A stretch of DNA of 64,000 bases from CALMEH01 sp031409875. GTDB taxonomy: Bacteria; Acidobacteriota; Blastocatellia; Pyrinomonadales; Pyrinomonadaceae. The translations under genes and the position numbers were made by a program. How positions within the stretch are numbered: position 1 is the stretch's first letter; each line of letters starts with the position of its first letter. Positions 1 through 9,215 of this stretch are shown here, piece after piece. The stretch is from the NCBI GenBank assembly GCA_031409875.1, contig JANNYB010000026.1, positions 1 to 64,000 on the forward strand, given 5' to 3'. The notes below the pieces were generated by a model, which saw only the letters and a list, made by a program, of their open reading frames with translations, made no database searches and was not told the DNA's origin.

Positions 1-34
1 GTTCAAATATCTCAAATTCTGTGGTATTATCCAT
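1..34 (-). CDS. Possible 5' end of a leftward gene (partial)
   Basis: An ATG at 32-34 on the minus strand opens eleven codons (MDNTTEFEIFE) that run off the window edge. An AAGGAAGG stretch lies about 10 bases upstream. Nothing can be said about function. Confidence 0.3.
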   Translation of the reverse strand, partial: MDNTTEFEIFE

Positions 35-174
35 CTGTAAAAGACCTTCCTTTTTGATTTAGTGTTTTTGTTCAAACTTAGATTGAATCAAATTTGAATG
101 GTCTTTTCAATTTTTCAACGACTTTGCAATAGCCCTAGACTAGATATGGGGCAAGGGAGAAATTTTATGCGCGA

Positions 175-537
175 TTGAATATAACAAATAATAATAATAA
201 AAAGACTTTTCATTTATCCGCATTCATAAAATTGAAATCTAAATCACGTCAACTCTCTTTACTTCCAAGAGCCAATGAACCTCAACGAAAGCAAATTAGC
301 ATACATCCAACACTCACAGATTTTATTGAAGTGGCTTCGCTTGTAAAAGAGAAAGAAAATATTGAAATTAGCACTACACCTGAAAATTACAAAGAAAGTT
401 TTTTAGTGTCGAGAGAACGGCACGAATGCGAAATTATTGTAACGGAACAAGATTTAAAGCCTTATTGTGAAAAATTTGTTCTATTTGTGGATGAAAAAGG
501 AAAATTACAATTTGAAAAAGTTTCCAAAAGTAAATAG
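175..537 (+). CDS. Hypothetical protein, about 120 aa
   Basis: Product not recognised. It is charged and Lys/Glu-rich with no signal peptide or membrane segment. The frame opens only from a TTG at 175. An ATG at 167 has a well-placed GGGAG eight bases upstream but runs into TGA after three codons, so the natural start may have been lost by a small frameshift. The low-complexity Asn run at the N-terminus also suggests that the first residues may not be original. It is more AT-rich than the neighbouring genes. Confidence 0.4.
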   Translation: MNITNNNNKKTFHLSAFIKLKSKSRQLSLLPRANEPQRKQISIHPTLTDFIEVASLVKEKENIEISTTPENYKESFLVSRERHECEIIVTEQDLKPYCEKFVLFVDEKGKLQFEKVSKSK

Positions 538-617
538 TTCAGCTCTCATACAAAATAAATTGAGTTATTTGAAAATCAACGGCAGAAAACATCAATACTA
601 TTTTGTGTGACTGCTTA

Positions 618-2021
618 CTATTCGTCTTCATCAAGCAATTCAAAAGGAATTCGTTCGCTGAAAACTCTTTGGCTTAGAGACACGCCGCCCCAAATGACGA
701 GCGCGATTGAGGAAATTGCCCAACCGATGTTGGCGACGAGATTTTCCGATGTAATGACTCCGAAAAGTATTGCGGGAAAGCCGAAAAAGGCGATGCGGAG
801 CGTGGATTTCTTTGTGTTTTCGAGCGTTTCGAGAAGTTTTATGCGGCTGATTTCCAAATCCATATATTCTTCGTCCGAGTTCAGGCGCGAAAAATATTCG
901 GTTTCGCCGTTTGTCCAGCGGCGCAGTGCATTGGTGTCGGCAAAGCGAAAAGCGGCGGAAAAATTATGTATGACGTAGGCGATTTTGCCTTCGCGCAGAG
1001 CGATTTCCGCCAAGCCGCGAAAAGCGCGAAAATTTTCTTCTTTGGCTTCCTGCGATTTTTGGAAAACTTTTTGCGCTCGTCGTTGGTCGCCGTATTGAAA
1101 ATAGGTTTCACCCAAACGCGCCAGCAATTCGCCGTCGCCGTCTGCGCGTTTTTCTGCCAAACGAAGCGCGGCAACGGCGCGGCGTTCGTATCGCACATCG
1201 TGTTCAGAACCTGCATAAGAATACAAACAACGCGCAAATTCAAACAACAGCCACGCATCACGCGGTTTCAGAATCAATGCACGGCGAAAGGCTTCGAGAG
1301 ATTGCAGAAAATACCCTGCAAGCCGCAGTTCATTGGCAAGCCGCCGCAAATAATCGGCTTTTTCTTCTTCCGATTCGCTAATTTCTTTCAATTTGCGACT
1401 GCCGTTTTTTTCGATAATTTTCAGAGAATCTTCCAAAACATCGTCCGAAGGAATTTTTGCAAAACGCGCTTTTGTTAAAGTTTCCTTCGGTTCTGTCAAA
1501 TAATCGCGCAATTCGAGCGAGCGATTATCCAGAACATTTTCGGGCAAAGCGTTAAAAAGCCGATTAATAATTTCGCGGTATTCTTCGCCGCCCGAAGCAA
1601 ATGCAAACCGCAAACCTTTGCCTTGCACCGCTGTTCGATAACGATAAAAAACATTTCCGCCGCGTTTGAGTGCGCGAAGTGCTTGCGTTTCGACTTGTTC
1701 GATTTCCGAAACGCGCAGACGAATCCGCGAATTATTTACTGCCGCCCAAAGACGCGGCAAAATGCCGATTCGCATCAGACGTTTGCCGTCAAAAACGATT
1801 TTATCCGTCCATAAAAAACACGGCAATAAAATCCAAGCCAATACAAAAACAATCACGGCAGACCAATCATATTCGAGATAAATCAGAAATGCGGCAAAGA
1901 ATGTCGCCAGAAAAAGTGCGGAAAAATAGCCGTTCGGCGAAACGCGAATGCTGACCGTTTTCTCCGAAATAGTTTCGGCAGATGAAATCTCCGCCGTTTT
2001 TGCGTGTGCAATATTACTCAA
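618..2021 (-). CDS. TPR-repeat membrane protein
   Basis: 467 aa. Two hydrophobic segments at about residues 30-72 form an N-terminal hairpin, and another pair lies at about 410-450. Between them is a helical region with tetratricopeptide-like repeats (about 230-370, for example YFLQSLEAFRRALILKPRD), which usually serves protein-protein contacts. The start is TTG at 2021, chosen because GAGGA lies nine bases upstream and no ATG gives a better site. It probably sits in the inner membrane with the TPR part on one face. No enzyme motif is seen and the specific role is unknown. Confidence 0.7.
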   Translation of the reverse strand: MSNIAHAKTAEISSAETISEKTVSIRVSPNGYFSALFLATFFAAFLIYLEYDWSAVIVFVLAWILLPCFLWTDKIVFDGKRLMRIGILPRLWAAVNNSRIRLRVSEIEQVETQALRALKRGGNVFYRYRTAVQGKGLRFAFASGGEEYREIINRLFNALPENVLDNRSLELRDYLTEPKETLTKARFAKIPSDDVLEDSLKIIEKNGSRKLKEISESEEEKADYLRRLANELRLAGYFLQSLEAFRRALILKPRDAWLLFEFARCLYSYAGSEHDVRYERRAVAALRLAEKRADGDGELLARLGETYFQYGDQRRAQKVFQKSQEAKEENFRAFRGLAEIALREGKIAYVIHNFSAAFRFADTNALRRWTNGETEYFSRLNSDEEYMDLEISRIKLLETLENTKKSTLRIAFFGFPAILFGVITSENLVANIGWAISSIALVIWGGVSLSQRVFSERIPFELLDEDE

Positions 2022-2092
2022 AAAAAATCCTCTTACCTTTAGTTATAACATTACAAACAACTAAAAGTAAGAGAAATTTTGATTTTTTTTAT

Positions 2093-2235
2093 AAGTTTTG
2101 AGTCCCGCCTTTAGGCGGCGGAACGAGAGCAAAGCAAAGCGTTCTTTTTGTTTGGGCAGAATTGACTTAACCCAAACGTGAAAACCGCTTCGCTTCGCTG
2201 GCGGTTTTGCCGCCTAAAGGCGGGACTCAGAACTT
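2093..2235. repeat. Long intergenic hairpin, GTCCCGCCT family, copy 1
   Basis: Arms at 2093-2119 and 2209-2235 are near-perfect inverted repeats (TTTGAGTCCCGCCTTTAGGC and its complement), with further pairing between them around GCGAAGCG. The right arm ends at the stop codon of the subtilase gene, so it may act as its terminator. A second copy is at 10067-10205, also directly after a VCBS-repeat gene. Confidence 0.75.
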
Positions 2236-5200
2236 TATGGAACGAAAACGCCCGGAGTCGGAACATCTCCGGCAATGCCGAATGATTGAATCAATGTTCC
2301 GGCAGTCGAACGCTGAACGAACCACGTCGCGCCTGACGAACGGAAAACTCCGGCATCGAATTTACCGTCGCCGTCATAATCTCCGGCAACCGGCACATCA
2401 CCGTTTGCGCCAAACGGGAAGGCGTAAAATGAAAAGTCTTCCGAGCGCAAAATAAACCAATTACCGTTTGAAGGTCGGAAGAAAGCCATATCAGCCTTGC
2501 CGTCGCCTGTGTAATCGCCGAACACGGGTTTGTCGGTTGATGTTCCGAACTGCGCGGCAAAAACGCTGCCGTTTGAGCTTCGGCGAATCCACCATTCGGA
2601 AACGCCGCCGCTGGTGCGATAAATTGCAATGTCGGCTTTTTGGTCGCCGTCATAATCGGCAATAACGGGTTTATCGCCCGCCGCGCCGAAAGTTATGATG
2701 TCCGTGCCGCCTGTGGATTTGTTGATAAACCAAGTCAGCGTCGAAGGACGAAAGACTGCCGCATCAGCTTTGCCGTCGCCGTCGTAATCAGCCGGAACGG
2801 GCGTGTCGGTCGAATTTCCGAACGGAAATGCGAAGAACGAAAAATCTTCCGAACGCAAAATAAACCATTGACCGCTCGAAGGTCTGTAAAATGCAAAATC
2901 GGTTTTGCCGTCGCCCGTGTAATCTGCGGGAACAATTTTATCGGTTGACGAACCGAATTGCGCGGCAAAGTTTCCGCCGTTTGATGATTTTTGATACCAC
3001 CATTCGCCCGGCGCAGGACGGAAAATCGAAAGATCGGTTTTGCCGTCGCCGTCATAATCGAACGGCGAACGAACATTTACGGCTTGTTCGGTAAAATTAT
3101 ATGCCACGAGCGAAAAATTCTGGTCGGTCGCATCGGCGTTTCCTAAAATTCCGTTGCCGTTGAGCGCGGTTGATTTAACCGTTACGGTAATTTGCGTTCC
3201 GGCGGGAATTCCGGCGGGAAGAAAGACGTTTTCGACGTTATCAATCGTGCTGTTATTTCCGCCTGTCGTTGAAACGCCGTTGGTAAAAACATTTCCGTTA
3301 TAAATATTTGCGCCGATTTGAACGACTAAATCGAGATTATTAACCAACGCCGGATCAGCCGTTCCCGGCGGATCTGTCCACACGAGCGTTACGCGAAAAG
3401 GTTTTGTAGAATTGCCGATTGTTCCCGTATAAACGACGTTTTCGCCCGGATTGAAAAGTTCACGGGTTTGATTAATTCGTTTAATCGGAACGGTCGTGTC
3501 AAACATATTTTTGAGGAAAATTCGTCCCCAACCTTCATTTCCGTTCGGAATCGCCGTATTTGTCAGCGAACCGTTCATTTCCTGTCCGGTGTTGATGACC
3601 GACGCTTTTATCAAAGACGGTGTCGGATTATTTCCGCCGTTATTATTTTTCCAAAATTGCGTAAATAGCGCGGCGGCTCCGGCGACTTGCGGCGCGGCGT
3701 GCGATGTTCCCGAACTGTATGCGTGATTTGCGTCAAAGCAGCTCGAAACCGAAGCGCAACTTCCGGCGCGTGAACCTGTAATAAACGAACCCGGCGCGGT
3801 AATGTCCGGTTTTATGCGTCCGTCCAATGCAATTCCACGACTCGAACTGCTTCGCAAATCGTCCATATTATCTGCGCCCGTCGCGCTGAATTCCGTGCGA
3901 ATATTTTCCGAGTTGGCAACCGAAATCGTATTTTTCGACACTTTCGGGCGTGTCAAACCGCTCGTGCCTGAATTTCCCGCCGAAAAAATAATCGTCATCG
4001 GATCGAAACTCGCCGCAATCGAAGCGTCTTGAACGTAACCGTCATATTGCGCGGCGTAAGAATCGTAACTGTTGCCGTTCGTGCCATTTCCCCAACTGTT
4101 ATTGGTTATCGAACCTTTTACGCCATTCGGTGCGGCAGTGTTGAGCGTGTCGTCAACGGCTTGCAAATCGGTTGTCGTATTTCCCGATACGAGAAACGGA
4201 ATGTTAATAATATTTGTTTTCGGCGCAACGCCTAAACCGTAGTTGTAACCCGTTGGATCAAGAATTCCGAAAGGCGTATTTCCCGCGATAATGCTGGCGT
4301 TAATATGTCCGTGTCCGCCCGTTGCGCCTGCCAATGCTCCGCGAAGCGGTCCGTCAATGGCATTGTTTGACGAAAGATAAAAGCCACCGTTTCCGGGAAT
4401 CGAAACGCCATCATCAACAACCGCAACAGTTACATTTGTGCCATCAACTCCAAATTGCGTTAGCGGATTATAACCCGGCGGCGAAATTACTGTCGGACTC
4501 GTGTAATTTCCGGCAACGATTTGCGCGGCGCGTTCGTCTTCGATTTGCGGTTTTTCGTATTGATCAATTCGCACGACATCGGAAATAGCGGCGATTTTTT
4601 CAACGTCGCCGAGCGGAATTTCAACGCGCAAAACATTAAAGAAATTATTCGGCAGACGCATTTCGCTTAAAACTTTGCCGCTCGTCAGATTTTCCAAACG
4701 CGCACGAACTTCCGTCAGATTTGCGCGGCTGAAAACTGCCACGTCAAACATCGCTTTTTCGCCTTTCACATTCGACACAAAAGACCGCAATTCAGGCGAA
4801 AGTTTTTGTTCGGGCAAATATCGCCCAACCCATCGAACACGCGAATGATTAGAAATTTTACTGATTGTTGCGCCGTCAGAATAAACAAAAAATGCTTGAT
4901 GCGGAACATATTGCAAAATTTCCGCGCCCGTGCCGCGCAAACTTTCCAGCCATTCGTCCGTCGCCAAACTGCCGAATTGAACGATGTAATAATCTTTGCC
5001 CGAAGAATTTGCTGCTGATTCGTCGCTCGGTTTAATCGTTTGCGGCGGCGCGGTTTTTATCGGTTCAAAATTAGAATTCGGCAAGTGAATCGTCGTTTCA
5101 AGCGGTTGAGATTGAAGTTTCAATTTGCTCAAATCGGCGTTTTTCTTTTTGGAAATAACGACAAACGAACCGTAGTCTTCGATAATCGTGCCGTATTTGC

Positions 5201-5435
5201 GAATTTCGTTACGGTCGCCCGAATTATTGACGTTGACGCGGAAAAATTCTTTTTCCGCGCCGCGAATTTCTTCGGTTACGGCATCTTTGACCGCAAATTT
5301 TCCCATTGAATCCGTTTGATTATTTGATTCCTGCGCTTCGGTTTTGAAATTTTTTCCGCTCAAAACGATCAGCGATAAAAACAAACCGCAAACCGCTAAA
5401 ATTATTCCGACGATATATTTATTTTTCACATTCAC
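2235..5435 (-). CDS. Secreted subtilisin-like protease (S8) with C-terminal VCBS/FG-GAP repeats
   Basis: 1066 aa. A signal peptide or anchor (about residues 8-26) and a pro-region of about 300 residues precede an S8 peptidase domain. The catalytic triad is Asp341 (VAVVDDGV), His375 (GGHGHINA) and Ser578 (SSGTSHAAP), with the oxyanion Asn488 (SAGNSG). A beta-rich domain resembling those C-terminal to subtilases follows (about 650-790). The C-terminus holds about seven VCBS/FG-GAP units with Ca-binding-like DYDGDGK motifs, expected to form a beta-propeller. Family knowledge suggests secretion and self-activation by pro-region removal; the substrate is unknown. His is in GHGH rather than the usual HGTH, a mild deviation. 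The stop overlaps a large hairpin. Confidence 0.93.
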   Translation of the reverse strand: MNVKNKYIVGIILAVCGLFLSLIVLSGKNFKTEAQESNNQTDSMGKFAVKDAVTEEIRGAEKEFFRVNVNNSGDRNEIRKYGTIIEDYGSFVVISKKKNADLSKLKLQSQPLETTIHLPNSNFEPIKTAPPQTIKPSDESAANSSGKDYYIVQFGSLATDEWLESLRGTGAEILQYVPHQAFFVYSDGATISKISNHSRVRWVGRYLPEQKLSPELRSFVSNVKGEKAMFDVAVFSRANLTEVRARLENLTSGKVLSEMRLPNNFFNVLRVEIPLGDVEKIAAISDVVRIDQYEKPQIEDERAAQIVAGNYTSPTVISPPGYNPLTQFGVDGTNVTVAVVDDGVSIPGNGGFYLSSNNAIDGPLRGALAGATGGHGHINASIIAGNTPFGILDPTGYNYGLGVAPKTNIINIPFLVSGNTTTDLQAVDDTLNTAAPNGVKGSITNNSWGNGTNGNSYDSYAAQYDGYVQDASIAASFDPMTIIFSAGNSGTSGLTRPKVSKNTISVANSENIRTEFSATGADNMDDLRSSSSRGIALDGRIKPDITAPGSFITGSRAGSCASVSSCFDANHAYSSGTSHAAPQVAGAAALFTQFWKNNNGGNNPTPSLIKASVINTGQEMNGSLTNTAIPNGNEGWGRIFLKNMFDTTVPIKRINQTRELFNPGENVVYTGTIGNSTKPFRVTLVWTDPPGTADPALVNNLDLVVQIGANIYNGNVFTNGVSTTGGNNSTIDNVENVFLPAGIPAGTQITVTVKSTALNGNGILGNADATDQNFSLVAYNFTEQAVNVRSPFDYDGDGKTDLSIFRPAPGEWWYQKSSNGGNFAAQFGSSTDKIVPADYTGDGKTDFAFYRPSSGQWFILRSEDFSFFAFPFGNSTDTPVPADYDGDGKADAAVFRPSTLTWFINKSTGGTDIITFGAAGDKPVIADYDGDQKADIAIYRTSGGVSEWWIRRSSNGSVFAAQFGTSTDKPVFGDYTGDGKADMAFFRPSNGNWFILRSEDFSFYAFPFGANGDVPVAGDYDGDGKFDAGVFRSSGATWFVQRSTAGTLIQSFGIAGDVPTPGVFVP

Positions 5436-5455
5436 CTCGAATTTTGTTTTAGGGC

Positions 5456-5608
5456 AGAAACCCGCACGTTAGAAAGGGTGCGTAATCTGAATGTTCACAC
5501 ACTTGCTAACGCGCGTGTTTCTGTCATCATTAAATAAAAAAATGCAGAAACACACACGATAAAAGGCTATGTTTCACATTCCCGATTATCGCGCGGCTTC
5601 TGCATTAA
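5456..5608. repeat. Two adjacent intergenic hairpins
   Basis: CAGAAACCCGCACGTTAG (from about 5456) pairs with CTAACGCGCGTGTTTCTG (ending about 5523), with two mismatches. Directly after it, ATGCAGAAACACACACGATAA pairs imperfectly with a copy ending at about 5605. It lies between two same-direction genes and may terminate the upstream one (5631-6497). Confidence 0.55.
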
Positions 5609-5630
5609 ACTTCTGCAATACTTTGTAAAG

Positions 5631-6497
5631 TTACATTCCGAAATTAGGCATTGAAGTCGGCATTTGCGGCGCAGGTTCGGGAATTTCCTTTGCTTTATCG
5701 GGATTTAATTCGGCAAGTTTTATTTTAGCTTTTTTCGCGTTTTCAGAAAGCGGAACAGGCTTGTCGTCCAAATCTTTCGCTTCCGAAGCTGTTTTAACCA
5801 AATTAAAAAGCAGATTTACCGCTTCGTCTTTTTTACCTTGTTTTTCGTAAATTTTCGCCAATTCAAAATTGATCGTGTCCTTCGACAAAATCGAATTATC
5901 GAGCGCGGAAAGTTCGCCGTAAAGCGCGGCGGCTTTGTCCAAATCGCCGTCGTTGGCTTTGGCTTGGGCAAGCGCGAATTTCGACAAAATGCCGATTTCA
6001 CCGCTTTTTTGCGCGAGTGTTTCGAGTTCCGAAACTGCCGCCGGTTTATCAATCACGAGTTTATTGACGGCGACAAAATATTTCGCTTTATCGCCGACAT
6101 CGCCGCCGAATTTATCGGCAACGGCTTGAAATTCGGCAACTGAGGCTTCGGCGCGTTCTTTTTCGGTTTTGAAGGTTTTCGCGGTCGAACCTGCCGGTTG
6201 CGGCGAATCGGTAACTTGCGCGGACGAAGTTTCAATCGCTTTGCCGAGCGCGGTTTGCCCTTGCGCGTTTGTGCGACGATTCCACGCAAAGAAAATTCCT
6301 ATAAGCACGGCAAGCACAGCGACAGCCGCGATGCCGTAAAGGATATTTTTGCTTTTGCCTTCAAATTTTGAGCCTAAATCTTCAACTTTCTTACCGACTC
6401 GTTCTTGAAACTGGTCGGCGTAAATCGGTTTCGGTCCTGCGTTGCTTTGCTCGGCGGGACGGAATTGTTCGGGTATGTTTCGTTTCTTTCTAGCCAT
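5631..6497 (-). CDS. Membrane-anchored TPR protein, YfgM-like
   Basis: 288 aa. Layout: basic cytoplasmic N-terminus (MARKKRNIPEQF), one transmembrane segment at about residues 53-71 (ILYGIAAVAVLAVLIGIFFA), then a helical TPR-type domain to about residue 265 and a Pro/Met-rich tail. This matches the architecture of YfgM-type ancillary proteins (TPR domain outside, one N-terminal anchor) that assist envelope protein handling; the match is by layout, not confirmed homology. ATG start chosen at the MARKKR N-terminus. Its promoter region carries two copies of a 16-bp direct repeat (6538-6582). Confidence 0.7.
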   Translation of the reverse strand: MARKKRNIPEQFRPAEQSNAGPKPIYADQFQERVGKKVEDLGSKFEGKSKNILYGIAAVAVLAVLIGIFFAWNRRTNAQGQTALGKAIETSSAQVTDSPQPAGSTAKTFKTEKERAEASVAEFQAVADKFGGDVGDKAKYFVAVNKLVIDKPAAVSELETLAQKSGEIGILSKFALAQAKANDGDLDKAAALYGELSALDNSILSKDTINFELAKIYEKQGKKDEAVNLLFNLVKTASEAKDLDDKPVPLSENAKKAKIKLAELNPDKAKEIPEPAPQMPTSMPNFGM

Positions 6498-6537
6498 TCT
6501 TGTTTATAAAATATGAAAATCGTCGCAAGTTACAACT

Positions 6538-6582
6538 AAAAGAGTTAATTTACTGTAAATCACAACAAAAGAGTTAATTTAC
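6538..6582. repeat. 16-bp direct repeat pair upstream of the TPR gene
   Basis: AAAAGAGTTAATTTAC occurs at 6538-6553 and again at 6567-6582, 29 bases apart, 41 bases upstream of the ATG at 6497. Its position suits an operator, but no regulator is known. Confidence 0.5.
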
Positions 6583-6792
6583 CCTAAATTGCGTGAAATG
6601 TAAAAGTCCAAAGCAATGAAGGCGGCAATTTCACACGAAGAATGAAAATAAAATAATGATTTATTGGTATATCATAAAATTCTTTAAGGCTTATTCAAGG
6701 TCGAAAACCATCAAAAATGATAAATCTTTAACAAGTCGGAAATCCTTTGAAATATAATATAATTAAAATGCGCGAAAAAATTTTTTTTTTCG

Positions 6793-6820
6793 GGAACAAT
6801 TTCAGAAAATCGGTGTCTAA
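6793..6820 (+). promoter_or_regulatory. ECF-type promoter of the sigma factor gene
   Basis: GGAACA (6793-6798), 16-base spacer, GTCTAA (6815-6820). This fits the GGAAC -35 and GTC-containing -10 pattern of ECF sigma promoters and is matched element for element at 9131-9158. It lies 27 bases before the sigma ATG. The rest of 6498-6846 holds only AT-rich sequence and the 16-bp repeat. Confidence 0.7.
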
Positions 6821-6846
6821 TCATTATAGTTCGCCGTAAAAAGTGA

Positions 6847-7545
6847 ATGAGCAGTTTCAAATTTCCGTCGTTCGGGAGAGGAAAAAAGCAGATGTTCTTC
6901 AGCAAGGCAACAGCTTTCGACGAAGAAGAGATAGGAAATAACGCACTGGTGGCGATGTCTTCTACTGCAAATTTATCAGCCGAAGCGGAGTTTATTGAAA
7001 AGTTAAAGATCGGTGAAGCGACAGCTTTTGATACGCTCGTAACACGCTATTCCGCAGACATTTACGCGCTTCTTTACCGAATTACGGAAGACGCGGAAGA
7101 AGCCGGAGATTTGACGCAGGAAACTTTTTTGAACGCGCTCCGAGCAATCAAAAACTTTCGCGGCGAGGCTGATTTGAAAACGTGGTTGTTTCGGATTGCG
7201 ATTAACGAATCGCGCAATCGTTTCCGTTGGTGGAAACGCCGAAAACGCGACACGACAATTTCGCTCGACGCAACAATCGGCAACAGCGAAACGACTTTGG
7301 GCGACACTTTTTCTTCCGATTTAAAAACGCCGGAAGAAAATCTTCTTGCCAAAGAGCGCGAAGAAAAACTTCGTAAAGCGTTAAACGATTTGCCCGCGCA
7401 TTCACGCGAAACCATCGTTTTATGCGACATCGAAGGCTATTCCTACGAAGAAATCGCCACGCTTTTGCAAATAAACATCGGCACGGTCAAAAGCCGTATC
7501 GCTCGCGGACGCGAAGAACTGCGAAAAAGATTGAGTGATATTTGA
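6847..7545 (+). CDS. ECF-family RNA polymerase sigma factor
   Basis: 232 aa. Residues 1-50 are a non-conserved extension. Sigma region 2 spans about 65-135 (TRYSADIYALLYRITEDAEE, then DLTQETFLNAL and the basic WLFRIAINESRNRFRWWKRR), and region 4 about 170-230 (LPAHSRETIVLCDIEGYSYE, then GTVKSRIARGREELRKRL, a clear helix-turn-helix). It redirects core polymerase to envelope or stress genes. A GGAACA-N16-GTCTAA promoter immediately upstream suggests autoregulation. The zinc-finger protein downstream (7932-8753) is the likely anti-sigma partner, although a 386-base gap with hairpins separates them. Confidence 0.93.
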   Translation: MSSFKFPSFGRGKKQMFFSKATAFDEEEIGNNALVAMSSTANLSAEAEFIEKLKIGEATAFDTLVTRYSADIYALLYRITEDAEEAGDLTQETFLNALRAIKNFRGEADLKTWLFRIAINESRNRFRWWKRRKRDTTISLDATIGNSETTLGDTFSSDLKTPEENLLAKEREEKLRKALNDLPAHSRETIVLCDIEGYSYEEIATLLQINIGTVKSRIARGREELRKRLSDI

Positions 7546-7931
7546 AATTGATTCCAGATTCCAAATTCCAAATTCAAACCGGAATCTGGAATCTGGAATC
7601 TGGAATCTGAATCGAATAATTGACCCGCCCCGGTTTCACTAAAAATAAACCCAAAAAATACGGTGCCAAACGTGAGGTCAAGTGGACGATAAAGTTTGAA
7701 AATTAAAAGAATATTTCAATTTATTTTGAAAACGATCAGCAACAACTCGTTGAGAGAGAACCTTGAAATTTTCCCGCAAAATTCAAACAAACCGTTTGTT
7801 TTCAATTAAGAAAACAGCCGGGGTCGGTCAGTTATTCGGAGTTCAGAGTAACGGCTTCAGCCGTTAAGAATCTGCCAGCGAAGCGCGGCAGATTCACGGC
7901 TGAAGCCGTTACTCTGAACTTAACAAAAGAT
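7546..7931. repeat. Intergenic region: heptamer repeats and an AACGGCTTCAGCCGTT hairpin
   Basis: At 7553-7612 there are tandem 7-base words on both sides of a small inversion (ATTCCAA-type then GGAATCT x4). At 7841-7919 a long hairpin has arms GTTCAGAGTAACGGCTTCAG and its complement; a related copy is at 39964-40039. The stretch between shows no gene. Confidence 0.65.
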
Positions 7932-8753
7932 ATGAAATGCGAAAATTTACAATTTAATCTGCCGCTTTATTTGGACGATTCAATAAGCAACGAGGAACGC
8001 GCCGCATTGGACGCGCATCTCGTTGTGTGTCCTGTGTGCCGGCAAAAATTGGCGGATTTTCAAAGCATTAGAAATAATTTGCGCGTGATGTCGCGTCCGG
8101 CAATGCCGCAAAATTTGATGAATTCGGTGCGTGCGGCGGTCGCGGCACAGATTGAAACGCCAGAACCGAAGCGATTTTTTTCTCCGGCTTTTCGGCATTG
8201 GCTCGAAATGAGTTTTATGCCTTACGCAGTCGGCACGGCGGCAACTTTTTTGTTTGCATTTTTGCTTCTCGGCTCAATGTTTTCGGGCGCAAATCCGAAT
8301 TCGCAAACTTCGGAAATCGCCCGCAATGAAACTTCAAAAATAATGCTCACGAAATCTTCTGATTTCAGTTTCAGCAAAACAGACGAGCGCGTTATCACAC
8401 AGGAAAATTTTGCCCGCAATCGTCTTTCAGTTTCCGGCGAATCGCCTTCGCTTAACCCGACGGGCGCAATCGTCGCGCTGACAAAATCTCTGGTGCGCGG
8501 CAAAATGAAAGGCAATGAATTCGTGGTCGTAGCCGATGTTTTTGATAACGGTTTGGCACAAATCGCCGAAATCGTTGAATCGCCGAAAGACAAAGAAACG
8601 ATTGAAAGCCTGAAAAATGCCTTTAATGCCGATGAAGAAGACGCACCGTTTCTTCCTGCAAATTTGGACAATCGCGCTTCTGAAGTCCGCGTCGTTTTTA
8701 AAATCCAACTCGTTGAAGTTCAAACATCAAAGCCGAAATCAAGAAAGAAATAA
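7932..8753 (+). CDS. Zinc-finger anti-sigma factor, membrane-bound
   Basis: 273 aa. The N-terminal 45 residues are an anti-sigma zinc finger: C3 (MKCENLQF), then HLVVCPVC giving the H-x3-C-x2-C cluster at about residues 29-36. One transmembrane segment lies at about 97-118 (AVGTAATFLFAFLLLGSMFS). The outer part (120-273) is poorly conserved. The family sequesters its ECF sigma at the membrane until an envelope signal. It follows the sigma gene in the same direction, which supports a pair. Confidence 0.85.
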   Translation: MKCENLQFNLPLYLDDSISNEERAALDAHLVVCPVCRQKLADFQSIRNNLRVMSRPAMPQNLMNSVRAAVAAQIETPEPKRFFSPAFRHWLEMSFMPYAVGTAATFLFAFLLLGSMFSGANPNSQTSEIARNETSKIMLTKSSDFSFSKTDERVITQENFARNRLSVSGESPSLNPTGAIVALTKSLVRGKMKGNEFVVVADVFDNGLAQIAEIVESPKDKETIESLKNAFNADEEDAPFLPANLDNRASEVRVVFKIQLVEVQTSKPKSRKK

Positions 8754-8760
8754 ATAAAGG

Positions 8761-8835
8761 TTAACCGCGAAAAATGCGAAAAGACGCGAAAAGTTTTAAT
8801 TAATTTTTCGCGTTTTTTGCGTCTTTCGCGGTTAA
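8761..8835. terminator. Large hairpin between convergent genes
   Basis: TTAACCGCGAAAAATGCGAA and its complement flank a short AT loop. It sits between the convergent ends of the anti-sigma gene and ywbE, so a bidirectional terminator is likely. A near-identical hairpin is at 20971-21043. Confidence 0.65.
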
Positions 8836-9029
8836 TTTTCCAAAATTTCCTGCACGCGCCCGACTTGTCCGTCAGTTAATCTGACTTTTATGCCGTGCGG
8901 ATGAAAGTTTGAATTCGTCAGCAAATCTTTCACGATTCCGACAGTTGTTTTTCCCGTGCGCTGGTCTTGTTTTAAGACGATTGCAACTTTTATTCCGGCG
9001 CGTATGTCTGCTCTGTTTTGTCCGTTCAT
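8832..9029 (-). CDS. ywbE: YwbE family small protein
   Basis: 65 aa from the ATG at 9029 (MNGQNRADIRAGIKVAIVLK). The whole chain matches my memory of the Bacillus YwbE family (DUF2196): KQDQRTGKTTVGIVKD, then FHPHGIKVRLTDGQVGRVQ. It is probably a small beta-rich, KOW-like fold, and the cellular role is not established. The ORF extends 4 codons further upstream, but family members begin with MNGQ. No operon partner. Confidence 0.88.
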   Translation of the reverse strand: MNGQNRADIRAGIKVAIVLKQDQRTGKTTVGIVKDLLTNSNFHPHGIKVRLTDGQVGRVQEILEN

Positions 9030-9130
9030 AATCTTAATCATACCAAGTCAGAACCGCGAGCGGTAGCGACCGGCTAAAATCCGAAATCCCAAATCCCAAA
9101 TCCCAAATCGAACAGCCTGACATTTTTTAT

Positions 9131-9158
9131 GGAACAAATTTTGAAATTCGGTGTCTAA
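9131..9158 (+). promoter_or_regulatory. ECF-type promoter of the TonB-domain gene
   Basis: GGAACA (9131-9136), 16-base spacer, GTCTAA (9153-9158). It has the same elements and spacing as the sigma factor's own promoter at 6793. It lies 58 bases before the ATG at 9216. Upstream, at 9047-9070, is one arm of the AGCGGTAGCGAC hairpin family, followed by three CCCAAAT heptamers (9076-9111). Confidence 0.7.
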
Positions 9159-9215
9159 GTATGCGGTTATTCCAAAAACCCGCAAAGGCACCGGATTTTA
9201 GGAGGAAAAATAACA

